Below are positions 9,754 through 20,636 of a stretch of 64,000 nucleotides of DNA, piece after piece; the stretch's first letter is position 1; every line of letters begins with the position of its first letter. The DNA lies in NCBI RefSeq assembly GCF_026930145.1, contig NZ_JANHOJ010000002.1:1-64000 (forward strand), read 5' to 3'. This DNA is from Bartonella sp. A05 (GTDB taxonomy: Bacteria > Pseudomonadota > Alphaproteobacteria > Rhizobiales > Rhizobiaceae). A model generated the notes under the pieces. It did no database searches and was not told the origin of the DNA. It saw only the letters and a program-made list of their open reading frames with translations. The translations under genes and the position numbers were made by a program.

Positions 9754-12177
9754 TCAGTGTGCTACAGGCATTCCTTCATTATCGCCTTCTGTCCTGACAG
9801 TCGTAGATACAGAGGAAGACTCTGCCCATTCAACGGACTCAGGAAACCGAACCAAAGCATGCTTAAGAACTTCACTCACATGACTTACTGGAATAATTTC
9901 CATATTATTTTTGACATCATCAGGAATATCAATCAAATCCTTTGCATTCTCTTCAGGAATGAGTACTTTTTTAATCCCCCCTCGAAGAGCTGCAAGCAGT
10001 TTTTCTTTCAAACCACCAATCGGTAAAACACGCCCACGCAAAGTAATCTCGCCAGTCATCGCAATATCTTTATGAATAGCTATTTCCGTTAAAACTGAAA
10101 CAATAACTGTCACCATCGCAATCCCAGCTGATGGCCCATCCTTTGGTGTAGCACCTTCTGGAACATGAACATGAATATCACGTTTATCAAAAAGCGGTGG
10201 CTCAATACCAAAATCAACAGCACGGGAACGTACATAAGATGCTGCAGCAGAGATTGACTCCTTCATGATATCACGTAAATTTCCGGTTACAGTCATTTTA
10301 CCTTTACCAGGCATCATCACACCTTCAATGGTCAATAGATCTCCACCAACTTCAGTCCATGCAAGCCCAGTAACAACACCAATCTGATTTTCACCATCAA
10401 CCTGACCAAAGCGATAACGCCGCACACCCAAAAAATCGTTAATATTCTTTTCTGTAACTTCCACAGACTTTTGATTTGTTTTAAGAATTTTTGTCACTGA
10501 TTTCCGTGCTACCTTCATTAATTCACGCTCAAGGTTACGAACCCCCGCTTCACGCGTATAAAATTGAATAATAGATTTTATCGCACTATCAGAAATACTG
10601 AACTCTTTTTTAGACAGAGAATGCTCTTTCAATGCTTTTGGGAAAAGATGCTGCTTAACGATCTCCATCTTTTCGCACTCGGTATAACCAGCAATACGAA
10701 TAATTTCCATACGATCCATTAATGGCCCAGGAATATTCAATGTATTCGCAGTTGTAACAAACATAACATCCGAAAGATCATATTCTACTTCCAAGTAGTG
10801 ATCAACAAACGTACCATTTTGTTCAGGATCAAGCACTTCTAATAAAGCTGAGGAAGGATCTCCACGGAAATCCTGTCCCATTTTATCAATTTCATCAAGC
10901 AAAAAAAGCGGATTAGACTTTTTAGACTTTTTCATGGACTGAATAATTTTTCCCGGCATAGAACCAATATAAGTCCTCCGATGTCCGCGAATCTCAGCTT
11001 CGTCCCGGACACCCCCCAATGAGATGCGAACATATTCGCGACCTGTAGCTTTTGCAATAGAACGTGCAAGTGAAGTCTTCCCAACTCCAGGAGGGCCTAA
11101 CAAACAAATAATAGGCCCCCTTATTTTTGATGCTCGACTTTGTACTGCTAAATATTCAACGATTCGTTCCTTAACTTTTTCAAGACCAAAATGCTCATTA
11201 TTCATGACTTTTTCAGCAAAGTTTAAATCGTTTTTAATTTTTGACTTTTTGCCCCAAGGCATAGCTAAAAGCCAATCAAGATAGTTACGTACAACTGTTG
11301 CCTCTGCAGACATAGGAGACATGTTACGTAATTTTCTGAGTTCTGCCCCAGCCTTTTCGCGCGCATCCTTTGAAAGTTTAGTTTTTTTTATACAATCCTC
11401 TAATTCAGACAGTTCATCGCGGCTATCATCACCCGCACCTAATTCCTTCTGAATAGCCTTTAACTGTTCATTGAGATAGTATTCACGCTGGGTCTTTTCC
11501 ATTTGCCGCTTAACATGCGAACGAATACGCTTTTCAACCTGCAAGACAGAAATCTCCCCTTCCATAAAGGACAGAATGCGTTCAAGACGATCACGGACAA
11601 GCAATAATGCCAACATTTCTTGCTTTTCTGACAACTTAATGACCAAGTGTGAAGCAATCGTATCGGAAAGTTTAGAAGGATCATCAATCTGGCTAATAGC
11701 ATTCACAACCTCAGGAGAAATTTTCTTATTAAGTTTTACATAATTTTCAAAATAAGAAATCACCGATCGAGAAAGCGCTTCAATCTCGACACTATCTTCT
11801 TTAGGTTCCTCTGTAACAGTTACGCAAGCCTGGTGATAATCCTCATTAGAAGTAAAGTGCCGAATTTTTGCACGTGCAGTACCCTCAACTAAAACCTTTA
11901 CAGTTCCATCTGGAAGTTTTAAGAGTTGAAGAACATTAGCAAGAGTACCAATATCATAAATATCTTCCGATTTTGGATCATCATCAGCAGCGTTTTTTTG
12001 TGTAACCAATAATATCTGTTTATCTACAGCCATCGTTTCTTCAAGAGCACGAATCGATTTTTCTCGACCCACGAAAAGTGAAACAATCATATGAGGGAAG
12101 ACAACGATATCACGAAGAGGCAAAACAGCGTAAACACTCTCCATTATTTCATCTGCCTTTTCATTTATATATTGCAT
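9754..12177 (-). CDS. lon: ATP-dependent Lon protease
   Basis: Lon is a cytosolic hexameric AAA+ protease that removes damaged and regulatory proteins. The 807-residue protein has the N-terminal substrate domain (from [13 protein letters not shown], about 19-31), a coiled-coil section (about 200-310), and the AAA+ module with Walker [10 protein letters not shown] at 361-369 and Walker [10 protein letters not shown]. The protease domain has the Ser683/Lys726 dyad ([16 protein letters not shown]). All catalytic residues are present. A strong Shine-Dalgarno (GGAAAGGAAAG) precedes the ATG. It sits between clpX upstream and hup downstream, each separated by about 170-230 bp. Confidence 0.97.
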   Translation of the reverse strand: MQYINEKADEIMESVYAVLPLRDIVVFPHMIVSLFVGREKSIRALEETMAVDKQILLVTQKNAADDDPKSEDIYDIGTLANVLQLLKLPDGTVKVLVEGTARAKIRHFTSNEDYHQACVTVTEEPKEDSVEIEALSRSVISYFENYVKLNKKISPEVVNAISQIDDPSKLSDTIASHLVIKLSEKQEMLALLLVRDRLERILSFMEGEISVLQVEKRIRSHVKRQMEKTQREYYLNEQLKAIQKELGAGDDSRDELSELEDCIKKTKLSKDAREKAGAELRKLRNMSPMSAEATVVRNYLDWLLAMPWGKKSKIKNDLNFAEKVMNNEHFGLEKVKERIVEYLAVQSRASKIRGPIICLLGPPGVGKTSLARSIAKATGREYVRISLGGVRDEAEIRGHRRTYIGSMPGKIIQSMKKSKKSNPLFLLDEIDKMGQDFRGDPSSALLEVLDPEQNGTFVDHYLEVEYDLSDVMFVTTANTLNIPGPLMDRMEIIRIAGYTECEKMEIVKQHLFPKALKEHSLSKKEFSISDSAIKSIIQFYTREAGVRNLERELMKVARKSVTKILKTNQKSVEVTEKNINDFLGVRRYRFGQVDGENQIGVVTGLAWTEVGGDLLTIEGVMMPGKGKMTVTGNLRDIMKESISAAASYVRSRAVDFGIEPPLFDKRDIHVHVPEGATPKDGPSAGIAMVTVIVSVLTEIAIHKDIAMTGEITLRGRVLPIGGLKEKLLAALRGGIKKVLIPEENAKDLIDIPDDVKNNMEIIPVSHVSEVLKHALVRFPESVEWAESSSVSTTVRTEGDNEGMPVAH

Positions 12178-12345
12178 ATCTTTCCTTTCCGGATCTTATA
12201 ATCCATCCACCACACAAACGACCCTTTAAAGCTTTTGAGCGACCTATAATAAATAAAGATGGCAAGTTAGTACATATGAATCAATGTTTATGTCTATACA
12301 TCTATCTTAAAATAGTACTAATTGCTACTATCCACAGCCATGATA

Positions 12346-13620
12346 TCAGGCAGATACGTTTTCTTTACCTTCTGTTCGCTCCAAATAAATATAAAGAGGA
12401 CGAGACTTTCCTTCGACGACATCGCTTGAGATTACTACCTTTTGGACACCTTCAAGAGCTGGTAATTCGAACATTGTTTCCAGAAGAATTTTCTCCATAA
12501 TAGAGCGTAAACCACGTGCACCAGTCTTACGATCAATCGCTTTCTTGGCAATAGCCCGTAAAGCATCTTCATGAAACGATAACTCAACATTTTCCATTTC
12601 AAAAAGACGTTTATACTGCTTAACCAATGCATTTTTTGGCTGCGATAAAATTTGAACAAGTGCATCAATATCCAAATCTTCTAAGGTCGCTATAACGGGA
12701 AGACGACCAATAAATTCTGGTATCAACCCAAACTTTATAAGATCTTCAGGCTCTAAATCACGAAAAATCTCACCAACACAACGCTCATCGGGCGCCTTAA
12801 CAGTAGCAGAAAAACCGATTGAAGTCTTTTCACCACGTCCTGAAATAATCCGTTCCAAACCAGCAAAAGCCCCCCCACAAATAAACAAAATATTTGTTGT
12901 ATCAACCTGAAGAAACTCTTGCTGCGGATGCTTACGACCTCCCTGCGGAGGAACAGAAGCAATCGTTCCCTCCATAATTTTTAACAACGCTTGCTGAACA
13001 CCTTCACCAGAAACATCTCTCGTAATAGAAGGGTTATCAGCTTTACGAGAAATTTTATCAACCTCATCAATATACACAATGCCACGCTGTGCACGTTCAA
13101 CATTATAGTCAGCAGATTGAAGAAGTTTCAAAATGATATTCTCAACATCTTCACCGACATAACCAGCTTCAGTCAAAGTGGTTGCATCCGCCATAGTAAA
13201 AGGCACATCAATAATACGCGCCAGTGTCTGTGCTAGATAGGTTTTACCACACCCTGTCGGCCCCACAAGAAGAATATTTGATTTTGCTAACTCAATATCA
13301 TTGCTCTTAGACTGATGTGCAAGCCGTTTATAATGATTATGGACAGCCACAGAAAGGACACGCTTTGCATACCACTGCCCAATAACATAATCATCAAGAA
13401 CTGTTATAATTTCCTGTGGAGTAGGAACACCATCACGCGCCTTAATCCCAGAAGATTTATTCTCTTCACGAATAATATCCATGCAAAGCTCTACGCATTC
13501 ATCACAGATGAATACAGTGGGTCCCGCGATGAGCTTACGCACCTCATGCTGACTTTTGCCGCAGAACGAGCAATAGAGAGTATTTTTTGTTTCGCTCCCG
13601 CTACTGCTGATTTTGCTCAT
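12346..13620 (-). CDS. clpX: ATP-dependent Clp protease ATP-binding subunit ClpX
   Basis: ClpX unfolds substrates and feeds them to ClpP. The 424-residue protein has the N-terminal zinc-binding domain with four cysteines (Cys17, Cys20, Cys39, Cys42). Walker A GPTGCGKT is at 120-127 and Walker [11 protein letters not shown] near 183-192. The ClpP-docking IGF-type loop is visible as TSIGFSATV, and sensor elements include [13 protein letters not shown]. Length is normal. It lies 220 bp downstream of clpP on the same strand; in many relatives the two are transcribed together or from adjacent promoters. No terminator is visible in between. Confidence 0.97.
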   Translation of the reverse strand: MSKISSSGSETKNTLYCSFCGKSQHEVRKLIAGPTVFICDECVELCMDIIREENKSSGIKARDGVPTPQEIITVLDDYVIGQWYAKRVLSVAVHNHYKRLAHQSKSNDIELAKSNILLVGPTGCGKTYLAQTLARIIDVPFTMADATTLTEAGYVGEDVENIILKLLQSADYNVERAQRGIVYIDEVDKISRKADNPSITRDVSGEGVQQALLKIMEGTIASVPPQGGRKHPQQEFLQVDTTNILFICGGAFAGLERIISGRGEKTSIGFSATVKAPDERCVGEIFRDLEPEDLIKFGLIPEFIGRLPVIATLEDLDIDALVQILSQPKNALVKQYKRLFEMENVELSFHEDALRAIAKKAIDRKTGARGLRSIMEKILLETMFELPALEGVQKVVISSDVVEGKSRPLYIYLERTEGKENVSA

Positions 13621-13840
13621 TTTACTTTCCTTTCACCACGACACGCGAATACTTCACCTTTATCAAAAAATTTTCCATAACAACCATGAAAAGCATATAC
13701 AAAACTACAAGTATCGCAATATCTTTAAGGTGTTCCTTCTATTATTTCGCGATCATTTTACAAAACTCTATATTTTAAAATAGCTATTTTAAGGACAAAC
13801 CTACACGCTTAATAAATAAAGATTCTTTCTATAAAAACTC

Positions 13841-14473
13841 TTAATCTCTTTCTTCTTTTTCAACTTCTACGCGATATTGTATCACTTCGTCAACCAAACC
13901 AAATTGCTTGGCTTCATCTGCTGTCATAAAATGATCACGATCAAGTGTTCTTTCAATAATTTCATAGTTCTGGCCTGTATGTTGAACATAAATTTCATTC
14001 AGACGCTGCTTTATTTTTATAATATCTTGCGCGTGCCGTTCAATATCTGAGGCCTGCCCTTGGAAGCCACCAGATGGTTGGTGCACCATAATACGTGAAT
14101 TCGGCAATGTGAAACGACGACCTTTCGCTCCCGCTGTTAACAGTAATGATCCCATAGATGCCGCTTGCCCCATACACAGTGTAGAAACAGGAGGACGAAT
14201 AAACTGCATAGTATCATAAATCGCCATACCGGATGTCACGACACCACCCGGCGAATTAATATAAAGGCTAATTTCTTTTTTAGGATTCTCTGATTCCAAG
14301 AAAAGCAACTGCGCACAAACGAGCATCGCCATACCATCTTCAACAGGACCATTAATAAAAATAATCCGCTCTTTCAAAAGACGGGAAAAAATATCGTAGG
14401 CGCGTTCACCACGATTCGTCTGCTCGACGACCATAGGCACCAAACCCAAAACTGTTTTTATTGGATCGCTCAT
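13841..14473 (-). CDS. clpP: ATP-dependent Clp protease proteolytic subunit ClpP
   Basis: ClpP forms the tetradecameric serine-protease chamber used with ClpX (and ClpA if present). The 210-residue product has the triad Ser106 (GQAASMGS), His131 ([10 protein letters not shown]) and Asp180 ([10 protein letters not shown]). Family stretches include [17 protein letters not shown] (71-87). The N-terminal axial loop begins LVPMVVEQT. Length is typical for alphaproteobacteria. The start is the ATG at 14473. It heads the clpP-clpX-lon-hup block. Confidence 0.97.
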   Translation of the reverse strand: MSDPIKTVLGLVPMVVEQTNRGERAYDIFSRLLKERIIFINGPVEDGMAMLVCAQLLFLESENPKKEISLYINSPGGVVTSGMAIYDTMQFIRPPVSTLCMGQAASMGSLLLTAGAKGRRFTLPNSRIMVHQPSGGFQGQASDIERHAQDIIKIKQRLNEIYVQHTGQNYEIIERTLDRDHFMTADEAKQFGLVDEVIQYRVEVEKEERD

Positions 14474-14938
14474 ATTTCTACTTCCATAATAATTTAAGAA
14501 TCGCTATTCATGCATTCAACAGTATTATTTATTATCCATATGCTAACAACAGTCTCTTACGCAAGACACAATAAATTACATTCAAGAAAGATTAGAATCT
14601 CAGTGGTTAAAATAACAATAATAAACCTGTTCAAAAAAACACACTTTTGGGATAATTGCGGAATATCATTCCTGCCTTCAAAACTCAAAACTTTTTCTGA
14701 TAAAATGAGTGTTTTGTTACCTTAATCAAAATAACATCTAAAAACGCACCGCTTCAAATGCAAGCAATCAAGAAAAATCTTTAATTCGCTGAATAAGACT
14801 CAAATAGCTCTACTTCTATAGTGAAGGCAAGATATCAAACAGAAAGTAATTGGCTCCATTGATTGAACATCAACAAATCCATTTTCTAGCTTTTTCATAG
14901 CCAAAAAATCTAACAAGCAGACTAATCTTAACCATGGT
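14474..14938. other. Gene-less spacer between trkA and clpP
   Basis: Nothing supportable is encoded here. In several relatives hfq and hflX lie directly downstream of trkA; neither is present at this place and I see no remnant. The region should hold the clpP promoter on the minus strand, but no clear -35/-10 pair could be assigned by eye. Confidence 0.45.
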
Positions 14939-16315
14939 TTAAAAATATTCCAAACTTACGCGGAATAACTGCTCAACATCACGCACATTGTCAGCTAAAG
15001 CAAAAATGACGATTCGATCACCAGGCAAAATACGCGTATCCGCCAAAAGCTGTATAATTGTTTTATTGCGGTAAATCGCACCAATTCTTAAGCCATCCGG
15101 TAAATTAAGCTCAGACAATGATTCTCCAACGAGTGCAGACGTTTGCATCACTTCCGCTTCAATAATCTCTGCTTCACCATTAAAAATCGAATGAACAGCA
15201 CGGATACGCCCACGACGCATTTGTTGTAAAATTTTTGATATAGTGACGCTATGGGGATTAAGATATGCATCAACACCAACTGCACGACTAAACTCTTGAT
15301 AAGCAACATTATTAATCAATACCATATTGGCTTTGCATCCTAGTCTTTTGGCAATAATAGCACTTAAGAGATTCACTTGATCCTGATTTGTCAATGTAAT
15401 CATTAAATCAGCTTGATCAATTCCTGCTTCTTGTAGAATCACTGGATCTAATACATTACCATATAAGACTGCCGTTTTTTTGAGTTGATCAGCAATTGTC
15501 GACGCTCTATCTCTATGCGCCTCTATAATTTTCAACCTTAATTTATGCAGACGCTTTTCAATAGATTGAGCAACATAAAGACCGATATGACCGCCCCCTG
15601 CAATAATTATACGGTGCGCATCCTGATCCTTGTCACAAAAAAGCCCACGTGCGCGACGCACTTGATCACGAGCTGCAACAAGATAAATAATATCTCCTGC
15701 ACACAATTGCGTATCTGAATGTGCTACCAATAATTCTGAACCACGTTTAACAGCCGTAACCGTTGTCCGTAGATCGGGAAAAAGCTCCGTTAATTGACGC
15801 AGCGGCGTATTAATAACCGGACAATCTTCCATACATTCCAAAGCCAATGCAACGATGTCATCATTACAAAAATAAAGAACATCTATCGCCCCAGGCAAAG
15901 CAATACGACGCAAAACCATTTCTCCAACTTCCACTTCCGGCGAAATGACCACATCGATAGGAATATTCTCTCTCGCAAAAAGAGTTTTATAACATGGCTC
16001 CAAATATGATTGTGAGCGAATACGTGCTATTTTAGTCGGAATATTGAACAATGAATGCGCCACTTGGCAAGCAACCATATTGATTTCATCAAATAAGGTC
16101 ACCGCAATCAACATATCAGCCTCATCAGCACCTGCTGCTAAAAGTACCTCAGGCCGTGAACCATGACCAACCACACCTCTAACATCTAACGTATCGCGAA
16201 TTTTTTCAATCAACCTTTCTTCAATATCAATAACAGTGACATCATGGTTCTCAGCAGCAAGACGTTCTGCTATCCCATAACCAACTTGTCCTGCTCCGCA
16301 AATAATAACACGCAT
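14939..16315 (-). CDS. trkA: Trk system potassium uptake NAD-binding protein TrkA
   Basis: TrkA is the cytoplasmic gating subunit of Trk potassium channels. The 458-residue protein, equal in length to E. coli TrkA, has two RCK units. Each has a Rossmann NAD-binding half (MRVIICGAGQVGYGIAERLA at 1-20; IIIAGGGHIGLYVAQSI near 233-249) and a TrkA-C half. The ATG at 16315 is chosen because it starts the family N-terminus and lies 4 bp after the ntrX stop. An upstream in-frame start would overlap ntrX. The tight spacing implies co-transcription with ntrY-ntrX. No trkH or trkG membrane partner is in this window. Confidence 0.93.
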   Translation of the reverse strand: MRVIICGAGQVGYGIAERLAAENHDVTVIDIEERLIEKIRDTLDVRGVVGHGSRPEVLLAAGADEADMLIAVTLFDEINMVACQVAHSLFNIPTKIARIRSQSYLEPCYKTLFARENIPIDVVISPEVEVGEMVLRRIALPGAIDVLYFCNDDIVALALECMEDCPVINTPLRQLTELFPDLRTTVTAVKRGSELLVAHSDTQLCAGDIIYLVAARDQVRRARGLFCDKDQDAHRIIIAGGGHIGLYVAQSIEKRLHKLRLKIIEAHRDRASTIADQLKKTAVLYGNVLDPVILQEAGIDQADLMITLTNQDQVNLLSAIIAKRLGCKANMVLINNVAYQEFSRAVGVDAYLNPHSVTISKILQQMRRGRIRAVHSIFNGEAEIIEAEVMQTSALVGESLSELNLPDGLRIGAIYRNKTIIQLLADTRILPGDRIVIFALADNVRDVEQLFRVSLEYF

Positions 16316-16319
16316 AATT

Positions 16320-17678
16320 CTATGAAACCCCAAGCGCTTTAAGCTTACGATGTAAAGCTGAACGTTCCATACCTATAAATTCAGCAGTACGCGATATATT
16401 GCCGCCTAAACGCTCAATCTGCGCTACCAAATATCTCCTTTCAAACAATTCACGCGCTTCACGCAATGGTAAATCCATGATATTTTCATCCGCATCCATT
16501 TGAATACGTGGTAAAGAATCGTTCACGTCAACAGGAAGTAATTCGGCTGTTATTGGTCCATCACTATCACGTAAAAGAATAAGAATGCGCTCAATATTAT
16601 TGCGTAACTGCCGCACATTTCCCGGCCAAGCATGCGTTTGCAAAACAGCTATAGCATCATCACTCATTTCACGCGCTTTAATACCAACCTGCTGTGATAT
16701 CGTTTTGACAAAATGGCGTATAAGTTCCGGAATATCTTCACGACGCGCAGAAAGTGGCGGAACAGCAATAGGGACAACCGCAAGACGATGGAATAAATCT
16801 TCTCTAAATCGACCGTCTGAAATTAAGCTTTCAAGATTTTGCGCCGTTGAAGAAATCACACGAACATCCACTTTTACACGTTTAGCTCCCCCTACCCTCT
16901 CAAAAGTTTGACTAGTCAACACTTGAAGAATCTTATTTTGAGTCTCGCGAGGCATATCCGCAACTTCATCAAGATATAATATTCCACCATGAGCTTCCTC
17001 CAATGCTCCGATCTTACGTTCACCATCCTCCATTTCACTACCAAATAATTCTATTTCCATTCTTTCTGGAGTGATCGTTGCAGCATTTATCGTAACGAAT
17101 GGCCCTTTAGAACGTACCGAAAGCGCATGAATAGCTCGTGCAACTATTTCTTTTCCCGCACCTGACGGACCTGTAATCATGACACGACTATTGGTTGGCG
17201 CTACTTTTTCTATGACTTGACGCAATTGTCTCATAACAGTCGATTTTCCAAGCAATTCTGGTGTATCACTTGATCGCTTCCGTAATTCTGAAAGTTCACG
17301 TTTTAATTTTGAGTTTTCAAGTGTTCGTTCAGCAACCAATACAAGCCGATCAGCTTTAAAGGGTTTTTCAATAAAATCATACGCGCCTCGCTTTATAGCA
17401 GAAACCGCTGTCTCAATATTTCCATGACCAGAAATCATAACCACCGGGAGAGACGGATATCGCAATTTGATTTCATCAAGAAGTGCCAAACCATCAAGAC
17501 GGCTCCCTTGCAACCAAATATCCAAAAAAATAAGCTTTGGAATACGATCACTAATTTGCGCTAACGCCTCGTCAGAATTGCATGCAACACGCGTTGCATA
17601 ACCTTCATCATCCAAAATACCAGAAATAAGCTCACGAATATCTGCTTCATCATCAACAATTAAGATATCTAACACCAT
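16320..17678 (-). CDS. ntrX: Response regulator NtrX
   Basis: NtrX is the partner regulator of NtrY, linked in alphaproteobacteria to nitrogen, redox and envelope control. The 452-residue protein has a receiver domain with phospho-acceptor Asp53 (LIFLDIWLQ) and Lys105, an AAA+ domain with Walker A GPSGAGKE (170-177) and Walker B GGILYLDEVADMP, and a C-terminal Fis-type helix-turn-helix (about 425-452). The segment that should hold the sigma-54-contacting GAFTGA loop reads FGSEMEDGERKIGALEEA (212-229). The loop is therefore absent, and sigma-54 activation is unlikely. The stop is 4 bp before trkA. The start is 14 bp after ntrY. Confidence 0.94.
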   Translation of the reverse strand: MVLDILIVDDEADIRELISGILDDEGYATRVACNSDEALAQISDRIPKLIFLDIWLQGSRLDGLALLDEIKLRYPSLPVVMISGHGNIETAVSAIKRGAYDFIEKPFKADRLVLVAERTLENSKLKRELSELRKRSSDTPELLGKSTVMRQLRQVIEKVAPTNSRVMITGPSGAGKEIVARAIHALSVRSKGPFVTINAATITPERMEIELFGSEMEDGERKIGALEEAHGGILYLDEVADMPRETQNKILQVLTSQTFERVGGAKRVKVDVRVISSTAQNLESLISDGRFREDLFHRLAVVPIAVPPLSARREDIPELIRHFVKTISQQVGIKAREMSDDAIAVLQTHAWPGNVRQLRNNIERILILLRDSDGPITAELLPVDVNDSLPRIQMDADENIMDLPLREARELFERRYLVAQIERLGGNISRTAEFIGMERSALHRKLKALGVS

Positions 17679-17692
17679 CTGATCCTTCTATC

Positions 17693-19945
17693 TCATGATT
17701 TTGTGACTTGTACGATAGTATCCTGTTCTGCTCTGTCTACTGGAAAGACCATACGAATCATTGCACCACGACCTTGATAAAAATCCTCTGGGGCATCATG
17801 CAATTCCATATAGCCACTATGATCTTCAATAACTTTGCGAACAATAGCTAATCCAAGTCCTGTACCCTTTTCCCGCGTTGTTATATAAGGTTCTAATAAT
17901 TTGTGCCTTTGCTCTTTAGGAAGCCCTTTACCGTTATCAATCACATCCACAACTAAGCATTTTTTTCGACAATAAGAACGCACTAGAATATGACCAAAAA
18001 TACCCTCCCCTCGTGCTATTGCATCAATTGCCTCACTTGCATTTTTAATGACATTACTGAAAGCTTGAACAATAAGGCGATTATCAAAAGCACCCATCAG
18101 TGGTACACTTCCCAATTCTTGTTCAAAATGAATATCATGTCGCGCAACTTCTATCAAGAAACATGCTTCACGCAGTAGCTCACGCATATCTAAAATACGC
18201 ATTTGAGGCTTAGGCATACGTGCAAAAGAAGAAAACTCATCAACCATACGCCCAATATCTCCGACTTGCCGAATAATTGTATCGATACACCGATCAAAAA
18301 CCTCTCGATCCTGTGTAATCACTTTATTGTAGCGTCTATGAATACGTTCAGCTGACAACTGGATAGGTGTAAGTGGATTTTTGATTTCGTGGGCAATACG
18401 GCGTGCAATATCTGCCCACGCTGATGAACGTTGTGCTTCTACAAGATCTGTAATATCGTCAATCGTCAGCACCCAAGATTGCCCCTGCCCATCATCTTCT
18501 TCCATCGTAATTTGCACATTACAAACGCGCTCTTGCCCTGCAACACGCAAAGTTACCTGCTCGCGATGATTTTTACGTCCTAACGAACGAACAAGCATGA
18601 AAACTTGCCCTATTTCAGTGCTTAATGATAAAAGGCTGGATCCAATAACTTGTTCAGCACAAATACCAAACATGCTCTCAATAGATCGATTAATAATTGT
18701 AATATCTCCATTATCATCAATCCCAGCAACACCTGCCGTTACACCTGACAAAACAGCTTCAGAAAAACGCCGTCTCTCATCAATTTGATCACGAACTGCA
18801 ATTAACTCATTGCGTCGGTTCTTAAGTTCAGTCACCATGTAATTGAAAGTTTTTGATAACTGCCCAATATCCCCATCCCTCGCACGCACAGGCACAAAGA
18901 CCTCCATATTTCCAGAAGCCACATCATCAGCTGCACCAATGAGAAGTCGAATAGGACGTACCAAACGATCAGCAACACCTATACCCGACCAAATAGCCGA
19001 CAAAAATAAACTTAAGAAAAGACATAAATAAAGCATACCAAAAGCAACTTGCGTTGGCAGGCGATTTTCATTCAAACCTCGATAACGATCTGTATTGATT
19101 TCCGTCAAACGTAAAGCGGACAAAACATCTTTATCAACATCACGCACCAAATACAAAAATGTATTTGAGATATTGGTAAATTTTAAAATAACGCCAAAAT
19201 AATCATGAACCCCTGGCTGAAAAGAAAAAGGTCTTACGTTGGTTGCTTGATTGATAAGATTGGGGGGTGGAATAGGCAACGTACTTTCATCGCCAAGATT
19301 GCTCGACGCAAAAATAGCCCCACTCGAGCTTAACAAAAACACACCTCGGAGATTACGACCTGCAGCATGACGCGTCAATTGCATCCGATATTCAGCTAAG
19401 TTCTGACCTAAAAGTTTTTTATTATCAAGTGCTAACGCCATAGAATAGGATAAGTTTTTCAAATTTTGTAGCATTTCATCCGCATAAGCATTTGCTAAAT
19501 CAATAGAAGAACCAACAATCTGCCGAGTCGTTGTATCAAACCATCGATCAAGCCCTAAATGAAGTGCAGGACCAGACACAAGAGCAACAGCAACGGTTGG
19601 CAATGTTGCAACAAGTGCAAACAATGAAATAAGACGCACATGAAGACGTGAACCTGCACGCCGCAACCGCCATGCGTGGATAATAGGAATTATCTCATAA
19701 AAAACAATGACGACAAGCCCCAAAACCCAAATACTGTTAACCCCGATAAGAACCACTGTCATATCCCTATCGGGAACAACAGGTGTCAATCCAACAAGAA
19801 TAATGAACGAAACAGATGCCGTCAGCAAAGCCAAAACAATAATTATGATACCCAAAAACGTATACATATCACCCAAACGATGCTTTTCATCGTGAGAATT
19901 GTCCTGATTTATATCTTGGAAATTTGTTGTGCGTATTGTATTCAT
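17693..19945 (-). CDS. ntrY: Sensor histidine kinase NtrY
   Basis: NtrY is the membrane sensor kinase that phosphorylates NtrX. The 750-residue protein has three N-terminal membrane segments (about 28-50, 63-88, 103-125), a periplasmic sensor region (about 130-298), a fourth membrane segment (300-322), HAMP (about 323-375) and PAS (about 395-500). The kinase core has phospho-acceptor His519 in AHEIKNPLTPIQLS and ATP-lid motifs DVIDNGKGLP and GTGLGLAIV. All catalytic boxes are intact. It starts a ntrY-ntrX-trkA operon. In relatives ntrB-ntrC usually precede it; here the upstream neighbour is the divergent rirA, with a repeat-rich control region between. Confidence 0.95.
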   Translation of the reverse strand: MNTIRTTNFQDINQDNSHDEKHRLGDMYTFLGIIIIVLALLTASVSFIILVGLTPVVPDRDMTVVLIGVNSIWVLGLVVIVFYEIIPIIHAWRLRRAGSRLHVRLISLFALVATLPTVAVALVSGPALHLGLDRWFDTTTRQIVGSSIDLANAYADEMLQNLKNLSYSMALALDNKKLLGQNLAEYRMQLTRHAAGRNLRGVFLLSSSGAIFASSNLGDESTLPIPPPNLINQATNVRPFSFQPGVHDYFGVILKFTNISNTFLYLVRDVDKDVLSALRLTEINTDRYRGLNENRLPTQVAFGMLYLCLFLSLFLSAIWSGIGVADRLVRPIRLLIGAADDVASGNMEVFVPVRARDGDIGQLSKTFNYMVTELKNRRNELIAVRDQIDERRRFSEAVLSGVTAGVAGIDDNGDITIINRSIESMFGICAEQVIGSSLLSLSTEIGQVFMLVRSLGRKNHREQVTLRVAGQERVCNVQITMEEDDGQGQSWVLTIDDITDLVEAQRSSAWADIARRIAHEIKNPLTPIQLSAERIHRRYNKVITQDREVFDRCIDTIIRQVGDIGRMVDEFSSFARMPKPQMRILDMRELLREACFLIEVARHDIHFEQELGSVPLMGAFDNRLIVQAFSNVIKNASEAIDAIARGEGIFGHILVRSYCRKKCLVVDVIDNGKGLPKEQRHKLLEPYITTREKGTGLGLAIVRKVIEDHSGYMELHDAPEDFYQGRGAMIRMVFPVDRAEQDTIVQVTKS

Positions 19946-20000
19946 GATTATCTTACGTTACATATTTCATTATCCTCATATAACCCCTTGTTGCCCAAAA

Positions 20001-20066
20001 TTGACAACACTATTTAAAAATATTGACAACATTATTTTTAAATAGTGCCGATTTTTTAAATAGTAC
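20001..20066. promoter_or_regulatory. Repeat-rich operator region between ntrY and rirA
   Basis: Within the 206-bp divergent intergenic region are two ordered repeat sets. TTGACAACACTATTT (20001-20015) and TTGACAACATTATTT (20023-20037) are direct repeats spaced 22 bp. CACTATTTAAAAAT (20008-20021) is exactly complementary to ATTTTTAAATAGTG (20034-20047), and a third copy, TTTTTAAATAGT, ends at 20064, 18 bp after the second. Such phased palindromic sites suggest a regulator binding both promoters. The adjacent RirA is an obvious but unproven candidate. Confidence 0.6.
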
Positions 20067-20151
20067 CAATCAAAACTTGAAGAAAGAGCTTCTACTTTTT
20101 TGGAATATCTCTAAATAAAATGTATTCGATAATACTTTCATAGGAAGTGAA

Positions 20152-20610
20152 ATGCGATTAACCAAACAAACGAATTATGCTCTCCGAATGCTCATGTACT
20201 GTGCAGCTAATCAGGGTACCCTAAGTCGTATTCCCGAAATTGCCAAAGCACACGCCGTCTCCAAACTTTTTTTATTTAAAATTCTTCAACAACTCGTTGA
20301 AGCAGGTTTAATGCAAACAGTACGGGGACGCAATGGCGGTGTCAAATTAGCTAGACCTGCTACAGAAATTTCAGTAGCTGATGTTGTAAAAATTACAGAA
20401 GATAATTTTTCTATGGCAGAATGTTTTGATAACACAGCCACCGATTGTCCATTGGTCAATTTCTGTGGTTTAAATACCGTCCTTAAAAAAGCATTGAATT
20501 CTTTTTTTGATGTATTATCCATGACATCCATTGCTGATCTTCACCGATCATCTTTGCAGAATCAATTGAAAATTGATGCCAATACAGAATACAAAAAAAT
20601 AGCCAGTTGA
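20152..20610 (+). CDS. rirA: RirA-type Rrf2-family iron-responsive regulator
   Basis: RirA is the rhizobial iron regulator, an Fe-S-cluster Rrf2 repressor that controls iron uptake in place of Fur. The 152-residue product has an N-terminal winged helix (MRLTKQTNYALRMLMYCA onward) with recognition helix region VSKLFLFKILQQLVEAG (36-52) and wing GRNGGVKLARPA (59-70). The cluster-binding cysteines are Cys91, Cys99 and Cys105 in ECFDNTATDCPLVNFC. This spacing and the MAECF-CPLV-CGLN context match RirA rather than IscR or NsrR. A good AGGAAGTG Shine-Dalgarno precedes the ATG. It is divergent from ntrY and lies 26 bp before the apparent ispDF start, so co-transcription with ispDF is possible. Confidence 0.88.
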   Translation: MRLTKQTNYALRMLMYCAANQGTLSRIPEIAKAHAVSKLFLFKILQQLVEAGLMQTVRGRNGGVKLARPATEISVADVVKITEDNFSMAECFDNTATDCPLVNFCGLNTVLKKALNSFFDVLSMTSIADLHRSSLQNQLKIDANTEYKKIAS

Positions 20611-20636
20611 AATAAAATTTTAAAAGGGGATTAAAG

